A stretch of DNA of 12,262 nucleotides from Alphaproteobacteria bacterium. Lineage in GTDB: Bacteria > Pseudomonadota > Alphaproteobacteria > RF32 > CAG-239. Location of the stretch: the NCBI GenBank assembly GCA_017958895.1, contig JAGDBT010000075.1, forward strand, positions 1-12,262. Reading direction: 5' to 3'. Shown here one piece after another: positions 6,684 to 12,262 of this stretch. Numbering within the stretch: position 1 is the stretch's first letter; the number at the start of each line of letters is the position of its first letter. The notes beneath the pieces were generated by a model. It saw only the letters and a program-made list of their open reading frames with translations. It was not told where the DNA came from and did no database searches. Both the position numbers and the translations under genes were made by a program.

Positions 6684-6826
6684 GAAAAATACCCTTCTTC
6701 TGTTAATCTTGCCCCTTATATATATCACTAATCCGAAAAAATAAAGTGTTTTTTGCAATCTATCCTAAGCCATTGTTTATACATACTCATATTTGCTTTT
6801 TATTGGGAGATAACTCATTATTTATG

Positions 6827-6855
6827 TGGACTTTTTGCGGAAAAATTTTTATCAT
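6827..6855 (+). promoter_or_regulatory. Putative promoter for the exporter operon
   Basis: TGGACT (6827-6832), a 17-base spacer and TATCAT (6850-6855) match the sigma70 pattern at 4 of 6 and 5 of 6 positions. The start would be near 6862, giving a leader of about 20 bases that keeps the SD at 6868-6875. The gap 6684-6881 between the divergent peptidase and exporter genes shows no other clear element, and I found no convincing promoter for the peptidase side. Confidence 0.5.
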
Positions 6856-6881
6856 ACGCCTAAAATCAGAAAGGAATGAAC

Positions 6882-8048
6882 ATGATTAAATTAAATAAAA
6901 AGAATATAATCTATATCATTATCGCCGCCGCGGTAATTCTGTTAGTTGCTAAAATGTTTTATAAAGGCAATTCCAAAGAAAGCTTCAAAACTCAGGAACT
7001 GATTACGGGTGATATAACCGAAAGTATTACCGCTTCCGGAACCATAAATCCTTTATCCACGGTTTCCATCGGTACTCAGGCCTCCGGTCGTATAGCCGAA
7101 ATTTATGTGGATTACAATTCCGAGGTTAAACAAGGACAACTTATGGCTCTTATTGATCAAGCAAATGCCAAAGCCAATGTGGCTCAACGCGAAGCGGCCT
7201 TGGAAATTGCCAAAGCTCAGGTAGCTGTTGAGGAAAACAATATAAAATATTACAAAAAGACTCTCGATAGAATTTCTCAACTTAATGCCTCAAAGTATTC
7301 CACGGAAAAAGAGTTGGAAGCAGCCGAACGTGATTATGATAATTCTCTGGCACAGCTTACTCTGGAAAAAGCTCAGGTAAAACAAGCCGAAGCTTCTTTG
7401 AACTCGGCTTTAACCGAACTTTCTTACACCGAAATAAAATCGCCGGTAAACGGTATTGTTATTTCTAAGGCTGTTGAGGTCGGACAAACCGTTGCCGCCA
7501 GTTTTTCAACTCCGGAACTGTTCTCGGTTGCCGAAGATTTAACCAAAATGCAAATTGAAGCTTCGGTGGTAGAGGCGGATATTGCCAAAGTCAAAGAAGG
7601 ACAAACCGTGCGTTTTACCGTTGACAGTTATGCCGATGAATATTTTCTCGGAAAAGTGGTGCAAGTCCGCAACGAAGCCGTTTCAACTTCTAATGTTGTA
7701 ACTTACACCGTGGTGGTTGAAATTGATAATTCCGATTTGAAATTAAAACCGGGAATGACCGCCAATGTTGAAATTATAACCGCTCAAGAGAAGAATGTGT
7801 TGCTTGCTCCGAATCAGGCCCTGCGTTTCTTTATGGATGAAGGAAATAACGCCAAACGTTATCAGGATCGCGGATTGTGGATTTTGCATGACGGCAAGCC
7901 GGAACGATTGAGTGTTGAAATCGGTGTAACCGATGATAACTACACCCAGATTATTTCCGATAAACTGAAAGCCGGTGATAAAGTTATCGTTTCCAAAACC
8001 TCCGCCGTTAAGGGCAAAGGAAACACCAGATTGAGGATGCCTCGTTAA
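6882..8048 (+). CDS. MacA/HlyD-family periplasmic adaptor of an ABC exporter (388 aa)
   Basis: The periplasmic adaptor (membrane fusion protein) that links an inner-membrane MacB-type transporter to an outer-membrane TolC-type channel. Residues 9-27 form the N-terminal membrane anchor. The two half-lipoyl motifs surround ASGRIAEIYVDYNSEVKQGQ (67-86) and KSPVNGIVISKAVEVGQTV (186-204), and between them lies a helical hairpin of about 85 residues. The beta-barrel follows (about 225-300, ending LKLKPGMTANVEI), then a membrane-proximal domain. This order is standard for the family. Two ATGs are close together. The one at 6882 is preferred because AGAAAGGA ends seven bases before it, whereas it abuts the ATG at 6876. 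The stop overlaps the ATPase start by one base (TAATG). Substrate unknown; no TolC homologue is in the window. Confidence 0.92.
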   Translation: MIKLNKKNIIYIIIAAAVILLVAKMFYKGNSKESFKTQELITGDITESITASGTINPLSTVSIGTQASGRIAEIYVDYNSEVKQGQLMALIDQANAKANVAQREAALEIAKAQVAVEENNIKYYKKTLDRISQLNASKYSTEKELEAAERDYDNSLAQLTLEKAQVKQAEASLNSALTELSYTEIKSPVNGIVISKAVEVGQTVAASFSTPELFSVAEDLTKMQIEASVVEADIAKVKEGQTVRFTVDSYADEYFLGKVVQVRNEAVSTSNVVTYTVVVEIDNSDLKLKPGMTANVEIITAQEKNVLLAPNQALRFFMDEGNNAKRYQDRGLWILHDGKPERLSVEIGVTDDNYTQIISDKLKAGDKVIVSKTSAVKGKGNTRLRMPR

Positions 8049-8752
8049 TGAAACCGCTTATTCTGCTTAAAAATATCCACAAAAGCTATCCTTTAGACGG
8101 ATTTGATTTGGAAATTCTCAAAGGTATAGACTTAAAAATTGAAGCCGGAGAATTTGTCGCCGTCATGGGCCCTTCCGGCTCCGGCAAATCAACCTTAATG
8201 AACATATTGGGCTGTTTGGATACACCGACTTCCGGCGAATACCTTTTGGACGGCAAAAATGTGGAAAATCTCAATGCCGACCAACTGGCTGTTATCAGAA
8301 ACAACAAAATCGGCTTTGTATTTCAGGGGTTCAATTTGCTTTCGCGGACCTCTGCCATGGAAAATGTTGAATTACCGATGGTATATTCAGGTATAAGCGA
8401 TGCCGAAAGACGACGCAGAGCCACTGCGGCCTTAAATAGCGTCGGACTCGGCGACCGTATGTTTCATTTGCCGAATCAGCTTTCCGGCGGTCAACAACAA
8501 AGAGTTGCGATTGCCCGTGCCATCGTCAATGAAGCGCCGATAATTTTTGCCGATGAGCCGACCGGCAATCTTGATACCAAAATGAGTGTGGAAATTATGC
8601 AACTGTTTACCAAATTAAACCGCGATTTAAAACGCACCATAATATTGGTAACCCACGAAGAAGATATAGCTCTTTATGCCAAACGTATAATCAAAATCGT
8701 TGACGGCGAAATACATTCCGACACTCCAAATACAAAGAAGGCTAAAAAATGA
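8048..8752 (+). CDS. MacB/LolD-type ABC transporter ATPase (234 aa)
   Basis: The ATP-hydrolysing subunit of the exporter, acting as a dimer on the cytoplasmic face. All motifs are intact: Walker A GPSGSGKS (41-48), Q-loop Q93 in FVFQGFNLL, signature LSGGQQQR (145-152), Walker B IIFADEP (165-171) with the catalytic glutamate E170, and the H-loop histidine H203 in VTHEED. The sequence is of the MacB/LolD/FtsE subfamily that drives FtsX-fold permeases by mechanotransmission and does not carry substrate through the membrane. In E. coli MacB the ATPase and permease are one chain; here they are two genes. The ATG overlaps the adaptor stop by one base, and its own stop overlaps the permease start by four bases (ATGA), so all three are translationally coupled. 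Confidence 0.96.
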   Translation: MKPLILLKNIHKSYPLDGFDLEILKGIDLKIEAGEFVAVMGPSGSGKSTLMNILGCLDTPTSGEYLLDGKNVENLNADQLAVIRNNKIGFVFQGFNLLSRTSAMENVELPMVYSGISDAERRRRATAALNSVGLGDRMFHLPNQLSGGQQQRVAIARAIVNEAPIIFADEPTGNLDTKMSVEIMQLFTKLNRDLKRTIILVTHEEDIALYAKRIIKIVDGEIHSDTPNTKKAKK

Positions 8753-9978
8753 TAGAATTGAAAACCATTCTTAAAATTGCCATCCGCGCCATTCACGCCA
8801 ACAAAATGCGTTCGGTTTTGACCAGCTTGGGAATTATTATCGGTGTTGCCGCAGTTATAATAATGCTGGCCATCGGCAACGGCGCCCAAATTTCTTTGCA
8901 AAATGAAATGCGCAGTATGGGCACAAATTTGATTATGATTCGCTCCGGTTCTTCAACTTCCGGCGGCGCTCGTATGGGACACGGTTCGCAACCGACCTTA
9001 AAAAACGGTGATGCCGATGCCATTCAAGAAAGAATCGCTGCCGTTCATTTAGCGGTTCCGGTGGTCAACGACAGCGGACAGATTGTTTATGGAAATACCA
9101 ACTGGGCCACCAACATTATAGGCACCGACAATCGCTATTTTGAAATAAAAGAATGGGATTTGGCTTATGGCCGCTTTTTCAATGATACGGATATTCGTAA
9201 TGCCAACAAAGTTGCCATTTTGGGACAAACGGTCGCTAAAGAATTATTTGCCGATATTGACCCGCTCGGCAAAACAATTCGCGTTAAAGGTATGCCGTTC
9301 ACGGTTATCGGGGCTTTGACAGCCCGCGGTCAAAGCGGTCCGGGACAAGATCAAGATGATATGATATATCTGCCGCTCAGTACCGTACAGAAAAAACTTT
9401 CCGGCACCAAATTTCCGGATATGGTTAATATGCTGATGTTGCAAACTTATAGTGCCGAAGATACTTATACTTCGCAAGAAGAAATTTCTTCTCTTTTAAG
9501 GCAACGTCATAATCTCGGCCTTAACAAAGACGATGATTTTACGATTATGAATCTGACACAATTTATGGAGATGAGGCAAAGTTCAACCCAAATCATGACT
9601 ATTCTGTTGGGCTCGATAGCCTCAATTTCACTTTTGGTCGGCGGTATCGGTATTATGAATATAATGCTCGTATCGGTAACGGAAAGAACCCGAGAAATAG
9701 GTATTCGTATGGCTATAGGCGCCAAACGTTGGGATATCAGATTGCAATTTTTAATGGAAGCTTTGATTTTATCTCTTATCGGAGGTCTTATCGGTGTTGC
9801 CGTGGGTATTGCCGGAGTTTACATATTGCCGGCCTTTACTTCCATACCGGCCAGCTTATCGGTGTTTTATATTCTGTTGCCGTTCAGCTTTTCCGGCATC
9901 GTCGGGCTGTTATTCGGCTTTTTCCCGGCATACAAAGCTTCCTTATTGAACCCGATTAATGCTTTAAGATACGAATAA
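8749..9978 (+). CDS. MacB-type ABC transporter permease (FtsX fold, 409 aa)
   Basis: The membrane subunit of the exporter. Four helices fit the FtsX/MacB layout: one near residues 22-43, then a large periplasmic domain (about 45-275), and three more near 283-308, 337-358 and 372-393. The periplasmic domain carries the MacB 'GTN.I.IR.G' start (GTNLIMIRSG, 58-67) and the ANKVAILGQTVAKELF segment (152-167). Family marks in the membrane part are SVTERTREIGIRMAIGA (309-325), the coupling loop that contacts the ATPase, and the C-terminal FPAYKAS..NPI.ALRYE. AAGAAGG eight bases before the ATG plus the four-base overlap with the ATPase stop support the start. Such pumps move substrates from the periplasm outward (macrolides, lipoproteins, peptides); the substrate here is unknown. 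Confidence 0.95.
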   Translation: MIELKTILKIAIRAIHANKMRSVLTSLGIIIGVAAVIIMLAIGNGAQISLQNEMRSMGTNLIMIRSGSSTSGGARMGHGSQPTLKNGDADAIQERIAAVHLAVPVVNDSGQIVYGNTNWATNIIGTDNRYFEIKEWDLAYGRFFNDTDIRNANKVAILGQTVAKELFADIDPLGKTIRVKGMPFTVIGALTARGQSGPGQDQDDMIYLPLSTVQKKLSGTKFPDMVNMLMLQTYSAEDTYTSQEEISSLLRQRHNLGLNKDDDFTIMNLTQFMEMRQSSTQIMTILLGSIASISLLVGGIGIMNIMLVSVTERTREIGIRMAIGAKRWDIRLQFLMEALILSLIGGLIGVAVGIAGVYILPAFTSIPASLSVFYILLPFSFSGIVGLLFGFFPAYKASLLNPINALRYE

Positions 9979-9993
9979 TATTTAAAAAATTTG

Positions 9994-10025
9994 GGCGCTC
10001 CGTTCATCATACCGATGGGAGCGCC
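9994..10025. terminator. Bidirectional Rho-independent terminator
   Basis: GGCGCTCC (9994-10001) pairs perfectly with GGAGCGCC (10018-10025), and an inner CATC/GATG pair closes a five-base loop. An A-rich run lies to the left (9984-9989) and a T-rich run to the right (10028-10032), so the hairpin can end both the exporter transcript and the convergent membrane-protein transcript. It lies between the two stop codons. Confidence 0.82.
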
Positions 10026-10030
10026 AATTT

Positions 10031-10570
10031 TTAAATTTTCCGGATTTGACATAAAAACACAACGAGAGCTATCACGGCAAATGCCAGACATACTGCCATC
10101 AATCCCATTAAACTCGGACAAAACGTGAATATCAAGTAAAAACTTGCCGAGAAAAACAGAAAAGCACATGCACTCAAGGCGGAAGCCATGTTATACAGTT
10201 TATTCCATGCCAATGTAAGCATGTATATACTTGCGGCATAGAAAAACCAAATTCCTCCCACTCCGGTCGGCCACTCGTCAAAGCCAATCAACGAACCATG
10301 AAGATATGGCAACATGGAAATTGCGGCGCTGAGAAGCGCGATTTCACCTACTTTATTGTTGCTTCTGCCCAATAGAATAAACAATGTGGCATAAAACGAA
10401 GTTATCAGCACGGAAGTATAAAAAATCCTCCAACCGCCGCTTGCACTCTCAAGAGACATCATTCCGGTTAATATGAAATACGGAACAATAATACACACAA
10501 GACCTAAAACAGCCTTGATACATACGGTAAACATTTCTTTACCGTCTTCAAAAATTTTGAGTTCTTCCAT
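10031..10570 (-). CDS. Multi-pass membrane protein of unknown function (179 aa)
   Basis: An integral inner-membrane protein with five or six predicted helices, near residues 16-37, 47-67, 75-95, 104-122, 128-150 and 153-175. They are joined by short loops, and the chain ends in a basic CQIRKI tail. Short conserved-looking loop segments are GFDEWPTGVGGIW (96-108) and LGRSNNKVGE (67-76). I cannot place it in a named family; the topology is like small uncharacterised membrane proteins. The ATG at 10570 has no clear SD. An in-frame ATG at codon 13 is an alternative, but it would leave the first helix close to the start. The gene has its own promoter candidate 27 bases upstream and shares the downstream terminator with the exporter operon. 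Confidence 0.75.
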   Translation of the reverse strand: MEELKIFEDGKEMFTVCIKAVLGLVCIIVPYFILTGMMSLESASGGWRIFYTSVLITSFYATLFILLGRSNNKVGEIALLSAAISMLPYLHGSLIGFDEWPTGVGGIWFFYAASIYMLTLAWNKLYNMASALSACAFLFFSASFYLIFTFCPSLMGLMAVCLAFAVIALVVFLCQIRKI

Positions 10571-10596
10571 ATGTAAATAATTTTATGTTTGAATTG

Positions 10597-10625
10597 ACGA
10601 TACTACTTTTTCAAAATTTTGTCAA
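10597..10625 (-). promoter_or_regulatory. Putative promoter for the membrane-protein gene
   Basis: TTGACA (10625-10620), a 17-base spacer and TATCGT (10602-10597) on the minus strand, with a start near 10590 and a leader of about 20 bases. The site is framed by an AATTGAC / GTCAATT inverted repeat (10592-10598 and 10621-10627) with 22 bases between, the same layout as the region at 2967-2998. Confidence 0.55.
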
Positions 10626-10635
10626 TTATTTTTAT

Positions 10636-11433
10636 TTAAACTTCTTCTAAAAATTTTTTCAACAACAAAATCAGCTTACCGCTTGCTTCAGAGACAACCT
10701 CTAACACTTCTTCGTGGCTTAAGACTTCATCTTTTAAACCCGCACCCAAGTTGGAAATTACCGAGAATCCCAAAACTTCCATTCCCAAATTGACGGCCGT
10801 AATTACTTCCGGCACGGTGGACATACCGACAGCATCAGCACCAAAATTGCGAAACAGACGCACTTCTGCCGGTGTTTCATAATTCGGCCCCAAAGCCATA
10901 ATATATACGCCCTCAAAAAGTTTGATATTTTCTCTTTCTGCAATTTCTTTTATTTTTTTACGCAATTCGGGAGAATAAGCGGCGCTCATATCGGCAAAAT
11001 GCGGAACTTTACCCAAACCCACCAAAGGATTTCTGGCACTGAAATTAATATGATCGGAAATCATCATCAAACTGCCGGCCGGCATTTCCGTTCTTAACGA
11101 ACCTGCCGCATTTGTGGCTATAAAACGTCTTACACCCAACTCCTGCAATTCCTGAGTTGACATGGCAATATATTGCGGATTCAGCCCTTCATAAAGATGC
11201 GTACGGCCCGCCAGACAAATTACTTTGTGTTTGCCGATCATTCCCGCATAAATACTTCCCTTATGTCCTGAAACTCCCGGTGTCGGAGCATTGGGAATAT
11301 CGGCATAAGAAATAATAATCGGATCTTGAATTAAATCCGTAAATTTACCGAGACCGGAGCCGAGAACGATTGCCGTATCCGGTTCAAAACCGTTAAGTCT
11401 TTCCCTTAAATATGCCGAATTGTCATTTATCAT
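10636..11433 (-). CDS. punA: Purine nucleoside phosphorylase, PNP-I type (265 aa)
   Basis: Cleaves purine nucleosides with phosphate to free base and ribose-1-phosphate (purine salvage, cytoplasm). It belongs to the trimeric, human-like PNP family: LGSGLGKF (24-31) and SGHKG (55-59) bind phosphate, GRTHLYEG (76-83) matches the GR(F/T)H(M/L)YEG motif, and TNAAGSL (107-113) precedes the base pocket. The catalytic-site glutamate lies in GPNYETPAEVR (E186), M204 in GMSTVPE contacts ribose, and N228 in ISNLGAG fits the asparagine that favours 6-oxopurines, so inosine and guanosine are the likely substrates. The symbol follows enzymes of this type. The length is typical. A GGTGGGG nine bases before the ATG is a weak SD. 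It appears to be a single-gene unit, with promoter candidates on both sides. Confidence 0.94.
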   Translation of the reverse strand: MINDNSAYLRERLNGFEPDTAIVLGSGLGKFTDLIQDPIIISYADIPNAPTPGVSGHKGSIYAGMIGKHKVICLAGRTHLYEGLNPQYIAMSTQELQELGVRRFIATNAAGSLRTEMPAGSLMMISDHINFSARNPLVGLGKVPHFADMSAAYSPELRKKIKEIAERENIKLFEGVYIMALGPNYETPAEVRLFRNFGADAVGMSTVPEVITAVNLGMEVLGFSVISNLGAGLKDEVLSHEEVLEVVSEASGKLILLLKKFLEEV

Positions 11434-11474
11434 CTACTTTTACCCCACCAAAAAACTCAGACAATCTTTATTTT

Positions 11475-11503
11475 ATCTAACCTTGTTTGCTGATTTATGT
11501 CAA
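11475..11503 (-). promoter_or_regulatory. Possible promoter for the nucleoside phosphorylase
   Basis: A perfect TTGACA (11503-11498) is followed after 17 bases by TTAGAT (11480-11475), a weak -10 (3 of 6), on the minus strand. The start would be near 11468, about 35 bases before the ATG. The strong -35 and good position are the only support. Confidence 0.42.
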
Positions 11504-11525
11504 TCTTTTTTTGCTGAAAGTGCTT

Positions 11526-12262
11526 TTATTCATATAAAACACCGTTGACGATGATTTTTGTGGTATAAATAACAAAGCACCAACCGGATTGCCTGCCGCC
11601 GATACGCGCCCACGGATGAGCCTGTGAGTGACGGGTTGCTGTTTCCAAATAAGTTTTTCCGTCGACTGCGACATCAACCAAAACTCCTTCAATTGAAACC
11701 AAATCACCATGTTTTAACATACTCAAAGCGGCATTGATATTTTTGTTGGCCGGAATGGGATGATAGTTATTATATTCCTTATCACTTATAAAAGGATGGC
11801 ATTTATCATAATTTTCCCTGCTTTGTTGCCACTTTTTTGGGCTCATTCCGAATGATGACATAAAAGAGGTATAATATTTAACGCCCTTGCATCTGACACC
11901 GCCGCTGCGTTCTTCATGAACAAAGTCAAACATTTTAAAAACCTCCGGCTCTGCCATTTGACCGGTAACCAGAAAAACATCTTGCGGAACTAAATCAATA
12001 TATAATTTTTGGGATGCATCTTGCGAATATCCGCGAAAAAATTTATTCCACCAACCGTCATAACGATCTGTAATTCCGACGCGCCCCGTGGCACGATATG
12101 CGGTTTTGGGGATTAAGTAATAGGACGAACCGTTTCGCTCAAAATAAAAAGGCTCGGATTGAACATCTTCAAAAAAATCTTCAGCCGAAATTTTTTGCTC
12201 TCCCCCGCTTTGCCTGCCATATAAAAAAGGATAAATCGCCGCTTTCCAATATTGCGGAAACA
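11526..12262 (-). CDS. Hypothetical protein, 5' end cut by right window edge (at least 244 aa)
   Basis: Function unknown. The frame has no stop from 12262 down to the TAA at 11526, so the methionine at 11957 is internal and the N-terminus lies outside the window. The extra upstream 101 codons read as ordinary protein (for example YGRQSGGEQKISAEDFFED and IPKTAYRATGRVGITDRYDG). The rest includes LYIDLVPQDVFLVTGQ (about 86-101), NNYHPIPANKNINAALSMLK, HGDLVSIEGVLVDVAVDGK and a final WCFVIYTTKIIVNGVLYE. The pattern 'D(L/I)xPxDVxxV.G ... NxHxIP ... I..GD.V.(I/L).G.L.D(V/Y)' recalls an uncharacterised proteobacterial family, and the 'GDxVxIxGxLVDV' strands suggest a small beta-barrel. That is from memory and pattern only. 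No catalytic motif is evident. Confidence 0.78.
   Translation of the reverse strand, partial: FPQYWKAAIYPFLYGRQSGGEQKISAEDFFEDVQSEPFYFERNGSSYYLIPKTAYRATGRVGITDRYDGWWNKFFRGYSQDASQKLYIDLVPQDVFLVTGQMAEPEVFKMFDFVHEERSGGVRCKGVKYYTSFMSSFGMSPKKWQQSRENYDKCHPFISDKEYNNYHPIPANKNINAALSMLKHGDLVSIEGVLVDVAVDGKTYLETATRHSQAHPWARIGGRQSGWCFVIYTTKIIVNGVLYE

Noticed and set aside
11495..11710. 71-aa minus-strand frame overlapping the right-edge gene
   Set aside because: It is an alternative frame of the longer gene that stays open to the window edge, and it has no supporting motif.

Overview
The window is a dense, AT-rich bacterial chromosome segment. Genes lie 1-100 bases apart in short operons with recognisable Shine-Dalgarno (SD) sites and several sigma70-type promoters (TTGACA/TTGACT -35 boxes). 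The tmRNA-partner smpB, a bactofilin next to an M23 peptidase, a split MacAB-type exporter and cell-envelope genes point to a Gram-negative bacterium. An AT-rich, host-associated or uncultured alphaproteobacterium is my best guess, but it rests on general resemblance and not on a phylogenetic marker. I saw no tRNA, rRNA, insertion sequence, CRISPR array or prophage gene. No stretch over 300 bases lacks a gene.

Layout. Bases 1-2936 are a minus-strand block of mostly unrecognised genes. From its upstream end it holds a 113-aa hypothetical protein, a family-2-like glycosyltransferase whose stop overlaps a protein with a ParB-like C-terminal motif, a 177-aa unknown protein behind a near-consensus promoter, and an unknown protein cut by the left edge. 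Bases 3034-4490 are a plus-strand operon: a SIMPL-domain envelope protein, a two-helix membrane protein with a possible PH-like tail, and a small basic protein. Bases 4526-6683 are a minus-strand operon: M23 peptidase, bactofilin and SmpB, tightly spaced with translational coupling. Bases 6882-9978 are a plus-strand three-gene tripartite exporter: periplasmic adaptor, ATPase and MacB-type permease. It ends in a hairpin terminator shared with a convergent membrane-protein gene (10031-10570). A purine nucleoside phosphorylase follows on the minus strand, then a protein of unknown function whose reading frame stays open to the right edge.

How the genes work together. The peptidase and bactofilin probably form a cell-wall-shaping module, in which the bactofilin polymer positions a murein hydrolase. 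The adaptor, ATPase and permease should form an inner-membrane export pump, but the outer-membrane TolC-type partner is not here. The other genes are housekeeping (smpB, nucleoside phosphorylase) or of unknown role. I found no clearly new multi-gene system. The best leads are the glycosyltransferase/ParB-like pair, the LYHY-type unknown protein, and a TTGAC-N22-GTCAA inverted repeat that occurs in two promoter regions.
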